A stretch of 7,114 nucleotides of DNA from the NCBI GenBank assembly GCA_031273585.1, contig JAISRP010000344.1:1-7114 (forward strand), in the 5' to 3' direction. Under the pieces are notes generated by a model, which saw only the letters and a list, made by a program, of their open reading frames with translations, had not been told where the DNA came from and searched no databases. This document shows, piece by piece, positions 1 through 6,053 of this stretch. The first letter of the stretch is position 1, and every line of letters starts with the position of its first letter. This DNA comes from Synergistaceae bacterium (GTDB lineage Bacteria; Synergistota; Synergistia; Synergistales; Synergistaceae). The position numbers were made by a program, and so were the translations under genes.

Positions 1-127
1 CCAAGGTCCTGCCTGCGGTTTTGGGCAGATGCGAACGCACGGCCGGACCGGAGGATGCCTGCCCGGGCGATGCGAACGATGTATAATTCTACCACTTCGG
101 GGCTTGTTGGGATCCAGGATGGCTTGA

Positions 128-172
128 AAAAAGCGCAGAACCCGGAGTATGCCCCCGGGCCCTGCGCTTTTT
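128..172 (-). terminator. Intrinsic terminator of the DUF2271 gene
   Basis: An 18-bp inverted repeat (128-145 with 155-172) has a 9-nt loop and lies about 55 bases past the minus-strand stop codon. Read on the minus strand, the two central non-Watson-Crick positions are G-U pairs, so the stem is continuous and is followed by a run of six T. Read on the plus strand, the same positions are A-C mismatches. The hairpin therefore suits minus-strand transcripts better, although the terminal A/T tracts let it act on both strands. Confidence 0.85.
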
Positions 173-177
173 ATATG

Positions 178-205
178 GATCATGCTCCGCTGGGAGCATG
201 TGATC
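178..205. repeat. Imperfect inverted repeat between DUF2271 stop and its terminator
   Basis: Five base pairs (178-182 with 201-205) and six more (183-188 with 193-198) form a stem with a 2-nt bulge at 199-200 and a 4-nt loop. It lies in the 3' untranslated region of the minus-strand gene, just before the main terminator. It has no T-run of its own. It may be a 3'-end stabilising hairpin; this is inferred from sequence pairing only. Confidence 0.4.
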
Positions 206-227
206 GATTAGCGTTTTCTTAAAAAAG

Positions 228-803
228 TCACCTTGTCGTGTAACGAGCCTTGACTGAGCTCAGCATGGCCCGTTCCGGACAGTCGTCCCCGAAGTATTCC
301 GTCCCGACCTCGAGATCCCTCGCGGACATGCCAACCTCGAACGGTACGCTGTACAACACCCTCTTCTCGGACCTGAGGGAACCCTCCACAAACAGGGTGT
401 AGGCGCCCGCCGCGACCGGTTTGCCCTCCGCGTCAGTCAAATCCCATTCATACTTGAGATCGCCCGTGGCAGGGGTCGCCCCTGTTATCGCGTCGACCTG
501 GGATGCTGTCATCTCAGGCAGGCGCGAGCGTTCTACCCACAACTTGACCGCCTCGGGGCGATTCTCCCAACCCCCGGTCGCCGTAAATCCGGTTGCGTAC
601 AGCGTCCTGACGCAACGTCCCTCCGAGTCCTCAACCCAAACCGCAAACTGGTTGCTCCCTGGACCGCTCTGCCGTTCGAACCGGAACGACACCTCCAGAA
701 CTCCCGTAACCTCGTCGGACGCAACCAAGGCCGAGGCGGCAAGAAAGATACATATAACAACGAGGAAGAATAAGAAAAAAACGCTGAAAAACGCCCTACG
801 CAT
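228..803 (-). CDS. Exported DUF2271-type protein with FMN-attachment-like motif
   Basis: A 191-residue protein of unknown function, probably periplasmic or surface-exposed. It starts with a Sec-type signal: two Arg after Met, then a long Phe/Leu/Val core (about residues 4-21) and Ala-rich cleavage options near residues 25-28. The mature part resembles DUF2271 proteins: an FAVWVED strand at 53-59, a Trp-containing segment near 79-90, and a FlgD/Ig-like ending (WDLTDAEGKPV, then AGAYTLFVEG) at 120-141. Between them, DAITGAT (residues 104-110) fits the consensus D-x-x-(S/T)-G-A-(S/T) at which ApbE attaches FMN, although no classical FMN_bind domain is evident. An AAGGAGGG ribosome site (810-817) lies six bases before the ATG. 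A terminator follows. It is divergent from the VanX-YkuD gene; I could not fix a promoter in the AT-rich spacer. The family call is moderately secure and the function is not known. Confidence 0.8.
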   Translation of the reverse strand: MRRAFFSVFFLFFLVVICIFLAASALVASDEVTGVLEVSFRFERQSGPGSNQFAVWVEDSEGRCVRTLYATGFTATGGWENRPEAVKLWVERSRLPEMTASQVDAITGATPATGDLKYEWDLTDAEGKPVAAGAYTLFVEGSLRSEKRVLYSVPFEVGMSARDLEVGTEYFGDDCPERAMLSSVKARYTTR

Positions 804-948
804 AGGAAGCCCTCCTTGTGGGTCCTGATCTGAAATCTGACAAAATCTCTTTAAAAACTTACCCTATTTAGTGTACAAAGATATTATCCAGTAAAAATTC
901 CGATAATCCATCGTATAAAAGCACAATAGATAACACGGCATTTTATGC

Positions 949-966
949 GATGGCAGCTCAGCCATC
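949..966. promoter_or_regulatory. 6-bp dyad upstream of the VanX-YkuD promoter
   Basis: GATGGC and GCCATC form a perfect inverted repeat around a 6-nt loop, 13 bases upstream of the -35 box at 980. No T-run follows on either strand, so it is not an intrinsic terminator. It could be a regulator binding site in the divergent spacer, or chance. Confidence 0.3.
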
Positions 967-979
967 TGTGCAGAGCGTA

Positions 980-1008
980 TTGCAAAACGCCTCGTCAGCG
1001 TTTATAAA
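980..1008 (+). promoter_or_regulatory. Sigma-70-type promoter of the VanX-YkuD gene
   Basis: TTGCAA (980-985) and TATAAA (1003-1008) are separated by exactly 17 bases, giving a predicted transcription start near 1015 and a leader of about 80 bases before the ATG at 1096. The inverted repeat AAACGC-N7-GCGTTT (985-990 and 998-1003) fills the spacer between the two boxes, a classic place for a repressor operator. The start of the leader contains a small GGCC hairpin with a GGAA loop (1022-1033). Confidence 0.7.
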
Positions 1009-1095
1009 TGAACTTACGCTAGGCCGGAAGGCCATGTGGGAGAGAATCATGGTCTTTGAGGTTTTCGGATAGGGATGATTGCGAGGTGGATAGGC

Positions 1096-2466
1096 ATGGA
1101 AAAATTGAGTGATGCGCGCGCATTGGCGGCTCTCGCGATATTTTTCGCATTTTTCGTCGCAGTTCAGCATCCGACGGGGGGCGCCGCCGCGTCGCAGGGC
1201 GCATCCGGCGCGGGAAGTCTGCCGGAGGGCTTCGTCCGGCTGAGGGATGTCGCTCCGGACATCATTCAGGACATCAGGTATTACGGAACAGATAACTTCG
1301 TCGGAGCGCGGATCGACTCCTACAACGCGCCAGAGGCGATCCTGACCGCCGGCGCTGCGGCTGCGCTCGCTTCCGCAGCAGACGCGCTGGCAGACCGCGG
1401 TTATGTCATAAAAATTTTCGACGCCTACAGGCCAGAATCCGCGACAGCCCACTTCGTGAGGTGGGCGCGGGACCCCGGGGACGCGAGGAACAAGGGACGA
1501 TTTTACCCGGACGTCGACAAGGCCGAGCTGTTTAAAAGGGGCTACGTCGCCAGGAGGTCCGCCCACTCGCGGGGCAGCGCGGTGGACGTCACCTTAGCGG
1601 ACGCCCGCACTGGGCGCGAGGCCGACATGGGATCCGCGTTCGACTTCTTCGGCGACATCTCGCGCCACGGCACGAAAAAAATCTCACGCGAGCAGGCGGC
1701 AAACCGCCGCACCCTGAGGCGCGCCATGGAGGACGCCGGGTTTCGGGCAATCTCCTCCGAGTGGTGGCACTACTCCCTGGCCTCCGAGCCGTTTCCGGAC
1801 AGGTACTTCGACTTCCCCATCGACGGCCCCAATCCTGGAGTGGGGGCGGCGCTCGCCGAGGCGTTGGGCAAACTCTGCGGGCCCTCAGGGACGGCCATGA
1901 CGGACAAGCTCGTCGCCGTCACTGCGGCTCCGGGGTCCTCGATAGCGAGAGTCACTGCATTCGAGCGAACCGATGGAACCTGGGCGCGGCGGCTCTCGGC
2001 TGACGGATTCGTCGGCGTGCGCGGGATAAGCGGGACTAAAAGGGAGGGCGACGGCGCGACCCCCTCCGGAGTCTTCACGTTTGGCGCGGCGTTCGGCATC
2101 GGGGACGATCCCGGCTCGGCCAAACCTTACGCGAAGGTCACGGAGAACAGCCTCTGGGTGGACGATCCTGGCTCGAAATACTACAACCGGCGGATCGAGG
2201 GCGACGTGCCGGACAGGGACTGGAAGTCCGCGGAGAAGCTCTCCCTGGAGACGGTCGCCTACAAATACGCCATAGCGATCGATTACAACACTGACCCCGT
2301 CGTGCCGGAAGCAGGCTCGGCAATATTTCTGCACTGCGCCGCGGGAGGCCCGACGAACGGCTGCGTATCGGTCCCCGAGTGGGCGATGACGTGGTTTCTT
2401 GGGTTTATCGACGAGAACGCAAAAATTGCAATATCGGAGTCGGGGAGCGAACCGGCGCTCAGGTGA
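1096..2466 (+). CDS. Exported VanX-type D-Ala-D-Ala dipeptidase fused to YkuD-type L,D-transpeptidase
   Basis: A 456-residue two-domain wall enzyme. I chose ATG 1096 over ATG 1075 because GAGGTGG (1083-1089) lies six bases before it and the protein then opens directly with a Sec-type signal (hydrophobic core about residues 9-23, Ala cleavage sites about 30-32). Residues about 44-245 match peptidase M15D (VanX/DdpX), which hydrolyses D-Ala-D-Ala. Visible are the active-site Arg in AYRP (R112), the zinc motif SxHxxGxAxD (H157, D164) and ExxH with catalytic E222 and zinc ligand H225. Residues about 272-449 match the COG3786 L,D-transpeptidase group, with the KREGDGATPSGVF strand, a DYNTDPVVP segment, H413, and the catalytic Cys in TNGCVSV (C423). 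L,D-transpeptidases form 3-3 crosslinks or attach proteins to peptidoglycan. All catalytic residues appear intact in both halves, so both activities are plausible. It appears monocistronic, with its own promoter. In vivo substrates are inferred. Confidence 0.9.
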   Translation: MEKLSDARALAALAIFFAFFVAVQHPTGGAAASQGASGAGSLPEGFVRLRDVAPDIIQDIRYYGTDNFVGARIDSYNAPEAILTAGAAAALASAADALADRGYVIKIFDAYRPESATAHFVRWARDPGDARNKGRFYPDVDKAELFKRGYVARRSAHSRGSAVDVTLADARTGREADMGSAFDFFGDISRHGTKKISREQAANRRTLRRAMEDAGFRAISSEWWHYSLASEPFPDRYFDFPIDGPNPGVGAALAEALGKLCGPSGTAMTDKLVAVTAAPGSSIARVTAFERTDGTWARRLSADGFVGVRGISGTKREGDGATPSGVFTFGAAFGIGDDPGSAKPYAKVTENSLWVDDPGSKYYNRRIEGDVPDRDWKSAEKLSLETVAYKYAIAIDYNTDPVVPEAGSAIFLHCAAGGPTNGCVSVPEWAMTWFLGFIDENAKIAISESGSEPALR

Positions 2467-2470
2467 GGCG

Positions 2471-2488
2471 TCTGCGCGCGCAGATTTT
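2471..2488 (+). terminator. Weak intrinsic terminator candidate after the VanX-YkuD gene
   Basis: A GC-rich palindrome at 2471-2484 (TCTGC, loop GCGC, GCAGA) begins four bases after the stop codon and is followed by four T. The five-pair stem and short T-run make it a weak candidate, but the position is right. Confidence 0.45.
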
Positions 2489-2514
2489 CATGTGCCCAAA
2501 TCCACAGGCAGGAT

Positions 2515-2533
2515 CTTGGGGTGGTACCCCAGG
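2515..2533 (+). repeat. 8-bp hairpin in the spacer before the FAD oxidoreductase gene
   Basis: CTTGGGGT (2515-2522) pairs with ACCCCAGG (2526-2533), with one G-U pair and a 3-nt loop. It has no T-run, so it is not a complete terminator. It may protect or help end the upstream transcript. Nothing else recognisable lies between it and the promoter near 2655. Confidence 0.4.
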
Positions 2534-2654
2534 CCACTCGTCTGCCGCCAGCTTCACGGACCACATAAACTTGAGGATATAGCCGATTGAATAAACCGCG
2601 TGGAATTTTGCCGATGGCGGTTGCGGTAACAGCAAAGGTTTTCAATCTTTACCC

Positions 2655-2686
2655 TTTAGGCTTCTATTGTTAAATTGCTATATAAT
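2655..2686 (+). promoter_or_regulatory. Probable promoter of the FAD oxidoreductase gene (extended -10)
   Basis: TGCTATATAAT (2676-2686) offers an extended -10 (TG, one base, TATATA at 2679-2684) or the consensus TATAAT at 2681-2686. The nearest -35-like hexamer is a weak TTTAGG at 2655-2660, 18 bases from TATATA. Start of transcription would be near 2690, about 45 bases before the chosen ATG. A TTG codon at 2675 that extends the reading frame falls inside this promoter, which argues against it as the start. Confidence 0.55.
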
Positions 2687-2737
2687 CATAATCGGATTTC
2701 TTTCAGTGAGCGATGGATTAGAAAGGTGGCGTGGGGC

Positions 2738-4765
2738 ATGTTTCCCTCGTGGTTTTTGCGTTCGGCAGTCAGGGGCGTTGTCGTGTTTTTCTTGTTTCTT
2801 CTCGTTTTGAACGGGGAGTCCTCCGCTCAGACGCGGCAGTACGATGTGATAGTGGTAGGGGGCGGGACTGGAGGATGCGCCGCTGCAATACAGGCCGGGC
2901 GCGAGGGGATGTCCGTGGCTCTGATCGAGGCGTCGGACTTCGTGGGAGGGCAGATCACGGGGGCGGCTGTGTCCACGATGGACGACGTTGGGCGGACCAG
3001 GACCGGGGTGTACGGGGAGTTCATCGGGCGTGTGAGGGATTACTACGCCGCGAGCGGGACCGCCACGAACATCTGCCTGTGGGGAGGGGACACCATAGCC
3101 GCGGAGCCGTCCGCGGCGCGCGGCATCCTGACCGACATGCTGACGTCGGCCGGATCCGTCGACATCCTCCTCAATACGCGCGTCCTGGACGCTGTGATGG
3201 ACGGCGGCAGGGTCGTGGGGGTCAGGACCGGAAACGTCGACGGGAACGAGGGGGTTACATACATGGCCCATGTCCTCATAGACGCGACGGAGCACGGTGA
3301 CCTCCTGCCGCTGACCGGGGCCAGGTACAGGGTCGGCAGCTCCCTGTCGCCGAATATCGACCCGGAGACCAACGTCCAGGACATAACTTACGTTGCGGTG
3401 GTGCGCAAATATCAGGGGGGGCTGCCGGACGGCCTGAAGATGCCTGGACCTCCGCCGGACTATCAGAAACATGCGCCGAAATTCCGAAACACCGTGGCGG
3501 TGAGCGGCGACACGTGGCCGGGCTCATACCCGTTCGACATACCCTCGCACAACGCCTACAGGGCGCTGCCGGACACGCGCAACGAACACCTGATAGTCGG
3601 CGACGATCCCTCCACGTGGAAATTCATAACGAGGACCTGTATAAACTGGGCCAACGACTATCCGGGCAGGCCTGGGAACGAGCCGGGGCTGTCGGTTCTG
3701 TACGTCGAGGGACCGGAGTACAGGAAGAAGATCGAGAGGGAGGCCATGAACAGGACCCTCTCCTTCATCTGGTACATGCAGAGCGAGCTCGGGATGGACG
3801 ACTGGTCGGTCGACGACGGCCAGGGATACGGAGGTTATTTCTCAAACGACTGGGAGACATCGGACGACCCGCTTCTGCCCCCGGAGTTTGCGCCGATACT
3901 CCGCTGCTTCCCGCCGTTTCCCTACGTCAGGGAGGGGAGAAGGATCGTGGGGCTGGATACGCTCGCGGAGCGCGATATATCCCGTGACGTCACGAGGGGC
4001 AGGGCCTACAGGAACTACCAGTCGGGACTGGCGCTGGGCGAGTATCCCGTGGACGTCCACGGGTCGCACCTCGACCGCTATATGGAGCGCGACCTGGGGG
4101 AGACGTCGGACTCGTTCCCCCGGACCTGGGCCGGCAGTCAGGGCGTCTTTCAGATCCCGTTCGGAGCCCTCATACCGGAGGAGGTGGACGGGCTCATAGC
4201 CGCGGAGAAGAACATCTCAGTCTCGCGGATGGTGAACGGCGCGATACGGCTGCAGCCCGTCACCATGCACACCGGGCAGGCCGCGGGAGCGATAGCGGCG
4301 GAAGCCGTGCGAAGCGGCCTCCAGCCGCGTCATGTGAACGTGCCGAGCGTGCAGCTAGCTCTGATGAGGTCCGGCTCGTGGATCGCCCTGGACGCCTGCG
4401 AGGACGTGACCTCCCCGGGCAGGCACTGGAACGGCGTTCAATGGGCGAGCCTGTACGAGGCGCTGCCTAAGATATCGAGGCGTCAGTTTGGGGTCGGCCT
4501 TCCGATAACCAGGGACGAGCTGTCGCGCGTGCTGTGCGTCGCCGCCGGGGAGGCGGTGGACACGAGCGCCGGAGACGGCGGAATGTTCATGTCGAACGGC
4601 GAATTCAGCAGACTGTTCCGCGGGATATCCGGCTCCGACATCCCCTTTACCATCGACGAGTCGGAGCTCGGCTTGGATCTGAAGAGAGGGGACGCGGTAT
4701 CGGCAGCCCTCGATCTGTTCATCGCGCACTCCGCCGGGGATAAAAATCCTGCATGGGCTGATTGA
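2738..4765 (+). CDS. Exported FAD-dependent oxidoreductase with SLH-like C-terminal tail
   Basis: A 675-residue flavoprotein of the FAD_oxidored (Pfam PF12831) type; the substrate is unknown. ATG 2738 is preferred: AAAGGTGG (2722-2729) lies eight bases upstream and the product then begins with a signal (R8 and R12, then a Val/Phe/Leu core about 13-24, and Ser-Ala-Gln near 30). There is no adjacent twin-arginine pair. The Rossmann FAD site is clear: VGGGTGG at 40-46, ribose-binding Glu at 64, then GGQIT at 70-74. Family signatures follow: DATEHGDL (182-189), YVREGRRIVG (396-405), and IPFGALIPEEVDGLIAAEKN through MHTGQAAGAIAAEA (473-522). From about residue 554 the tail resembles S-layer homology modules: EDV...HW...ASLYEALP, then PITRDELSRVL (589-599), and a weaker second copy ending in LKRGDAVSAALDLF (648-661). 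This suggests a surface or wall-associated oxidoreductase. It is convergent with the HAD gene, with 14 bases between the stop codons. Confidence 0.88.
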   Translation: MFPSWFLRSAVRGVVVFFLFLLVLNGESSAQTRQYDVIVVGGGTGGCAAAIQAGREGMSVALIEASDFVGGQITGAAVSTMDDVGRTRTGVYGEFIGRVRDYYAASGTATNICLWGGDTIAAEPSAARGILTDMLTSAGSVDILLNTRVLDAVMDGGRVVGVRTGNVDGNEGVTYMAHVLIDATEHGDLLPLTGARYRVGSSLSPNIDPETNVQDITYVAVVRKYQGGLPDGLKMPGPPPDYQKHAPKFRNTVAVSGDTWPGSYPFDIPSHNAYRALPDTRNEHLIVGDDPSTWKFITRTCINWANDYPGRPGNEPGLSVLYVEGPEYRKKIEREAMNRTLSFIWYMQSELGMDDWSVDDGQGYGGYFSNDWETSDDPLLPPEFAPILRCFPPFPYVREGRRIVGLDTLAERDISRDVTRGRAYRNYQSGLALGEYPVDVHGSHLDRYMERDLGETSDSFPRTWAGSQGVFQIPFGALIPEEVDGLIAAEKNISVSRMVNGAIRLQPVTMHTGQAAGAIAAEAVRSGLQPRHVNVPSVQLALMRSGSWIALDACEDVTSPGRHWNGVQWASLYEALPKISRRQFGVGLPITRDELSRVLCVAAGEAVDTSAGDGGMFMSNGEFSRLFRGISGSDIPFTIDESELGLDLKRGDAVSAALDLFIAHSAGDKNPAWAD

Positions 4766-4789
4766 ATGACCAAATTTTTTTAAATCAGC
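4757..4789. repeat. Inverted repeat spanning the convergent stop codons
   Basis: GCTGATT (4757-4763) and AATCAGC (4783-4789) are perfect complements separated by 19 bases. The arms are the last codons of the two converging genes, and the loop holds both stop codons and a run of seven T (4775-4781). It could end plus-strand transcription weakly, but the T-run lies inside the loop rather than after the stem, so it is not a canonical terminator. Confidence 0.35.
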
Positions 4790-5433
4790 TTCAACAGCTC
4801 TGCGGGCGCGTCGATTATGTGATCGGCGCCGTTTTTCAAGAGCTCGTCCCTCGGCCTGAAGCCCCACGTCACGCCCACCGCCGTGCAACCGGCGCCCTTC
4901 GCGGTCTGCATGTCCATCATCGAGTCGCCCACGAAGAGGGCGTCGGATGGCCGCACGCCAAGGACTTTGAGCACATGAACCGTCAGCCCCGGGTCGGGCT
5001 TCAGGGGGAATCCCGCCCTGCCGCCGGCGACCTCGTCAAATGCGTCGCCGCCGAAAAAATGGGCTATAACCTGCTTCGTCACGTCGTCAGGTTTATTCGA
5101 GACCACGGCGCTCCGAACCCCCCTGTCCCTCAGAGCCCGCAGCAGACCGGACACTCCGTCGTACGGCCTTGTCATGTCCAGCGAGTGCGCCCCGTAGTGC
5201 TCGATGAAGATTGCCTTTATCCGCGCGATCTCCTCCGGCGTGCGCCTGTCCTCCGGCAGGATGCGCCTCATCATGACGTCTGCCCCGTTTCCGACGAAAT
5301 ATTTGTAGGCCTCCACGTCATGAGGGGGGCAGCCCAGCCTGGACAGCGCATAGTTGCCGCTGCCAGCCAAGTCGCCGAGCGTGTCGAGAAGCGTTCCGTC
5401 AAGGTCGAACACGACTGCCTCAATCATTTTCAC
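4780..5433 (-). CDS. HAD-family hydrolase, phosphoglycolate phosphatase-like
   Basis: A 217-residue cytoplasmic haloacid dehalogenase-superfamily phosphatase, most like the Gph/PpaX/YcaG-type phosphoglycolate phosphatases that remove phosphate from 2-phosphoglycolate or small phosphorylated compounds. All four catalytic motifs are present: DLDGTLLD with nucleophile D10 and acid D12; motif II Ser in VVSNK (S112); motif III Lys in LKPDP (K145); and motif IV GDSMMD (D170, D174). A helical cap (about residues 18-88) sits between motifs I and II. Length and order are normal for the family. Translation probably starts at GTG 5433, with GAGG (5441-5444) seven bases away; an ATG two codons later (5427) is possible. 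It lies 133 bases downstream of the 5567-5950 gene on the same strand, with a terminator between them. I see no clear promoter of its own, so it may depend partly on readthrough. Exact substrate cannot be told from sequence. Confidence 0.87.
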   Translation of the reverse strand: MKMIEAVVFDLDGTLLDTLGDLAGSGNYALSRLGCPPHDVEAYKYFVGNGADVMMRRILPEDRRTPEEIARIKAIFIEHYGAHSLDMTRPYDGVSGLLRALRDRGVRSAVVSNKPDDVTKQVIAHFFGGDAFDEVAGGRAGFPLKPDPGLTVHVLKVLGVRPSDALFVGDSMMDMQTAKGAGCTAVGVTWGFRPRDELLKNGADHIIDAPAELLKLI

Positions 5434-5443
5434 ATACCTGCCT

Positions 5444-5459
5444 CGCCCCTACCGGGGCG
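5444..5459 (-). promoter_or_regulatory. GC hairpin abutting the ribosome site of the HAD gene
   Basis: CGCCCC (5444-5449) and GGGGCG (5454-5459) are perfect complements around a 4-nt loop. In the minus-strand message the hairpin directly precedes, and by one base overlaps, the GAGG ribosome site of the HAD gene. Such a stem could modulate ribosome access, or give RNA stability. It has no T-run on the minus strand. Confidence 0.4.
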
Positions 5460-5528
5460 CTTTCCTCATGCGACAAAACACCGGCCCGGCATCGATCACA
5501 GGCTCTCCCGAGGGGCGCGTTTTTCACC

Positions 5529-5564
5529 AAAATCGGGGAGGCCAAGACGCGACCCTCCCCGATT
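5529..5564 (-). terminator. Intrinsic terminator of the 5567-5950 gene
   Basis: An 11-bp perfect stem (5531-5541 with 5554-5564) with a 12-nt loop lies two bases after the minus-strand stop codon. Its minus-strand 3' arm runs into four T (5532-5529). The GC-rich centre and the location make it a good terminator, though the short T-run may let some transcription through to the HAD gene. Confidence 0.75.
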
Positions 5565-5566
5565 CT

Positions 5567-5950
5567 TTATGTATTGACGTGTTCCTTCACGAGGTCCCTT
5601 CTGTTCAGCTCCTCGATCCGGATCTCCTCCAGCATGTTGCGATGATTTATCCTCTGGATCATCAGGTTCTCCTGCAATAGCCTCTGGTTCTCCGCCTCCT
5701 GGACCCTTCTGTCCTCGACCGCCTTCTTCTTGCGGTACGCGGCGATCTTTTTTGCCGACTCCGCGACCGTCTGATGATGCTTGTCCATCATCCTCTCGGT
5801 GGCCTTGTCACAGTTCCTCAGGGCCTTTGCAAACGCCTCCATAGCCCTCTGCTGATCCGTCGAATCCGCCTGTTTCCTGACGTTCCTCTTTGCGTCGTTC
5901 CATGCGGGGAGAAAAAGCGCGTTCATGTCGTTGATGTTCTTTACACCCAT
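5567..5950 (-). CDS. Unrecognised charged, helical (coiled-coil-like) small protein
   Basis: A 127-residue protein I do not recognise. It has no signal peptide or membrane segment, so it is probably cytoplasmic. It is very rich in Lys, Arg, Glu, Asp, Gln and Asn with few Gly or Pro. From about residue 30 to the end it looks like one or two long helices, with a possible coiled coil at about 60-120 (stretches rich in AAYRKKKAVEDRR and EEIRIEELNRR). That the gene is real is supported by an AAGGAGGG ribosome site (5957-5964) six bases before the ATG, a good promoter (6021-6049) and an intrinsic terminator straight after the stop. It is a self-contained unit, transcribed divergently from the ptb leader. 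Possible roles such as a structural, scaffold or nucleic-acid-associated protein are guesses. Confidence 0.8.
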   Translation of the reverse strand: MGVKNINDMNALFLPAWNDAKRNVRKQADSTDQQRAMEAFAKALRNCDKATERMMDKHHQTVAESAKKIAAYRKKKAVEDRRVQEAENQRLLQENLMIQRINHRNMLEEIRIEELNRRDLVKEHVNT

Positions 5951-6020
5951 GTCGATCCCTCCTTGAATCTTCTACGGGGCAAAACAAAATAGGTAAGATA
6001 CGATCCATCGCACCGAGGTC

Positions 6021-6049
6021 ATTATAACGAAAAAAAGCGAGCCGCGCAA
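6021..6049 (-). promoter_or_regulatory. Promoter of the 5567-5950 gene
   Basis: Read on the minus strand, TTGCGC (6049-6044) and a consensus TATAAT (6026-6021) are separated by 17 bases. The start point would fall near 6014, giving a leader of about 64 bases before the ATG at 5950. The spacer contains a run of seven T. Its -35 box is only four bases from the -35 box of the divergent promoter at 6054-6082. Confidence 0.8.
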
Positions 6050-6053
6050 TAAC

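Noticed and set aside
82..87. TATAAT as a plus-strand promoter at the left edge
   Set aside because: No -35-like hexamer lies at the right distance, and transcription would run at once into the terminator at 128-172 with no gene to serve.
1..220. Plus-strand open frame from the window edge to a stop at 218-220, and another in a second frame ending at 84-86, as partial genes
   Set aside because: The first runs straight through the terminator hairpin at 128-172. Neither shows a recognisable protein. The second (stop at 84-86) could be the tail of a gene entering from the left, but about 28 codons are too few to support it.
820..960. A defined promoter for the DUF2271 gene in the AT-rich spacer
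   Set aside because: Several -10-like words occur on the minus strand, but none pairs with a convincing -35 at 16-18 bases, so no single site can be supported.
958..1566. Minus-strand frame of 202 residues over the start of the VanX-YkuD gene
   Set aside because: It is antisense to a well-supported gene with catalytic motifs, its Pro/Arg/Cys-rich translation looks like a shadow frame, and it runs over the promoter.
2675..2737. TTG 2675 as the start of the FAD oxidoreductase
   Set aside because: It falls inside the predicted -10 region and has no ribosome site. ATG 2738 has AAAGGTGG upstream and puts the signal peptide at the N terminus.
4762..5577. Plus-strand frame of 271 residues opposite the HAD gene
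   Set aside because: It is the antisense shadow of a gene with all four HAD motifs. It is rich in His, Arg and Pro and has no family features.
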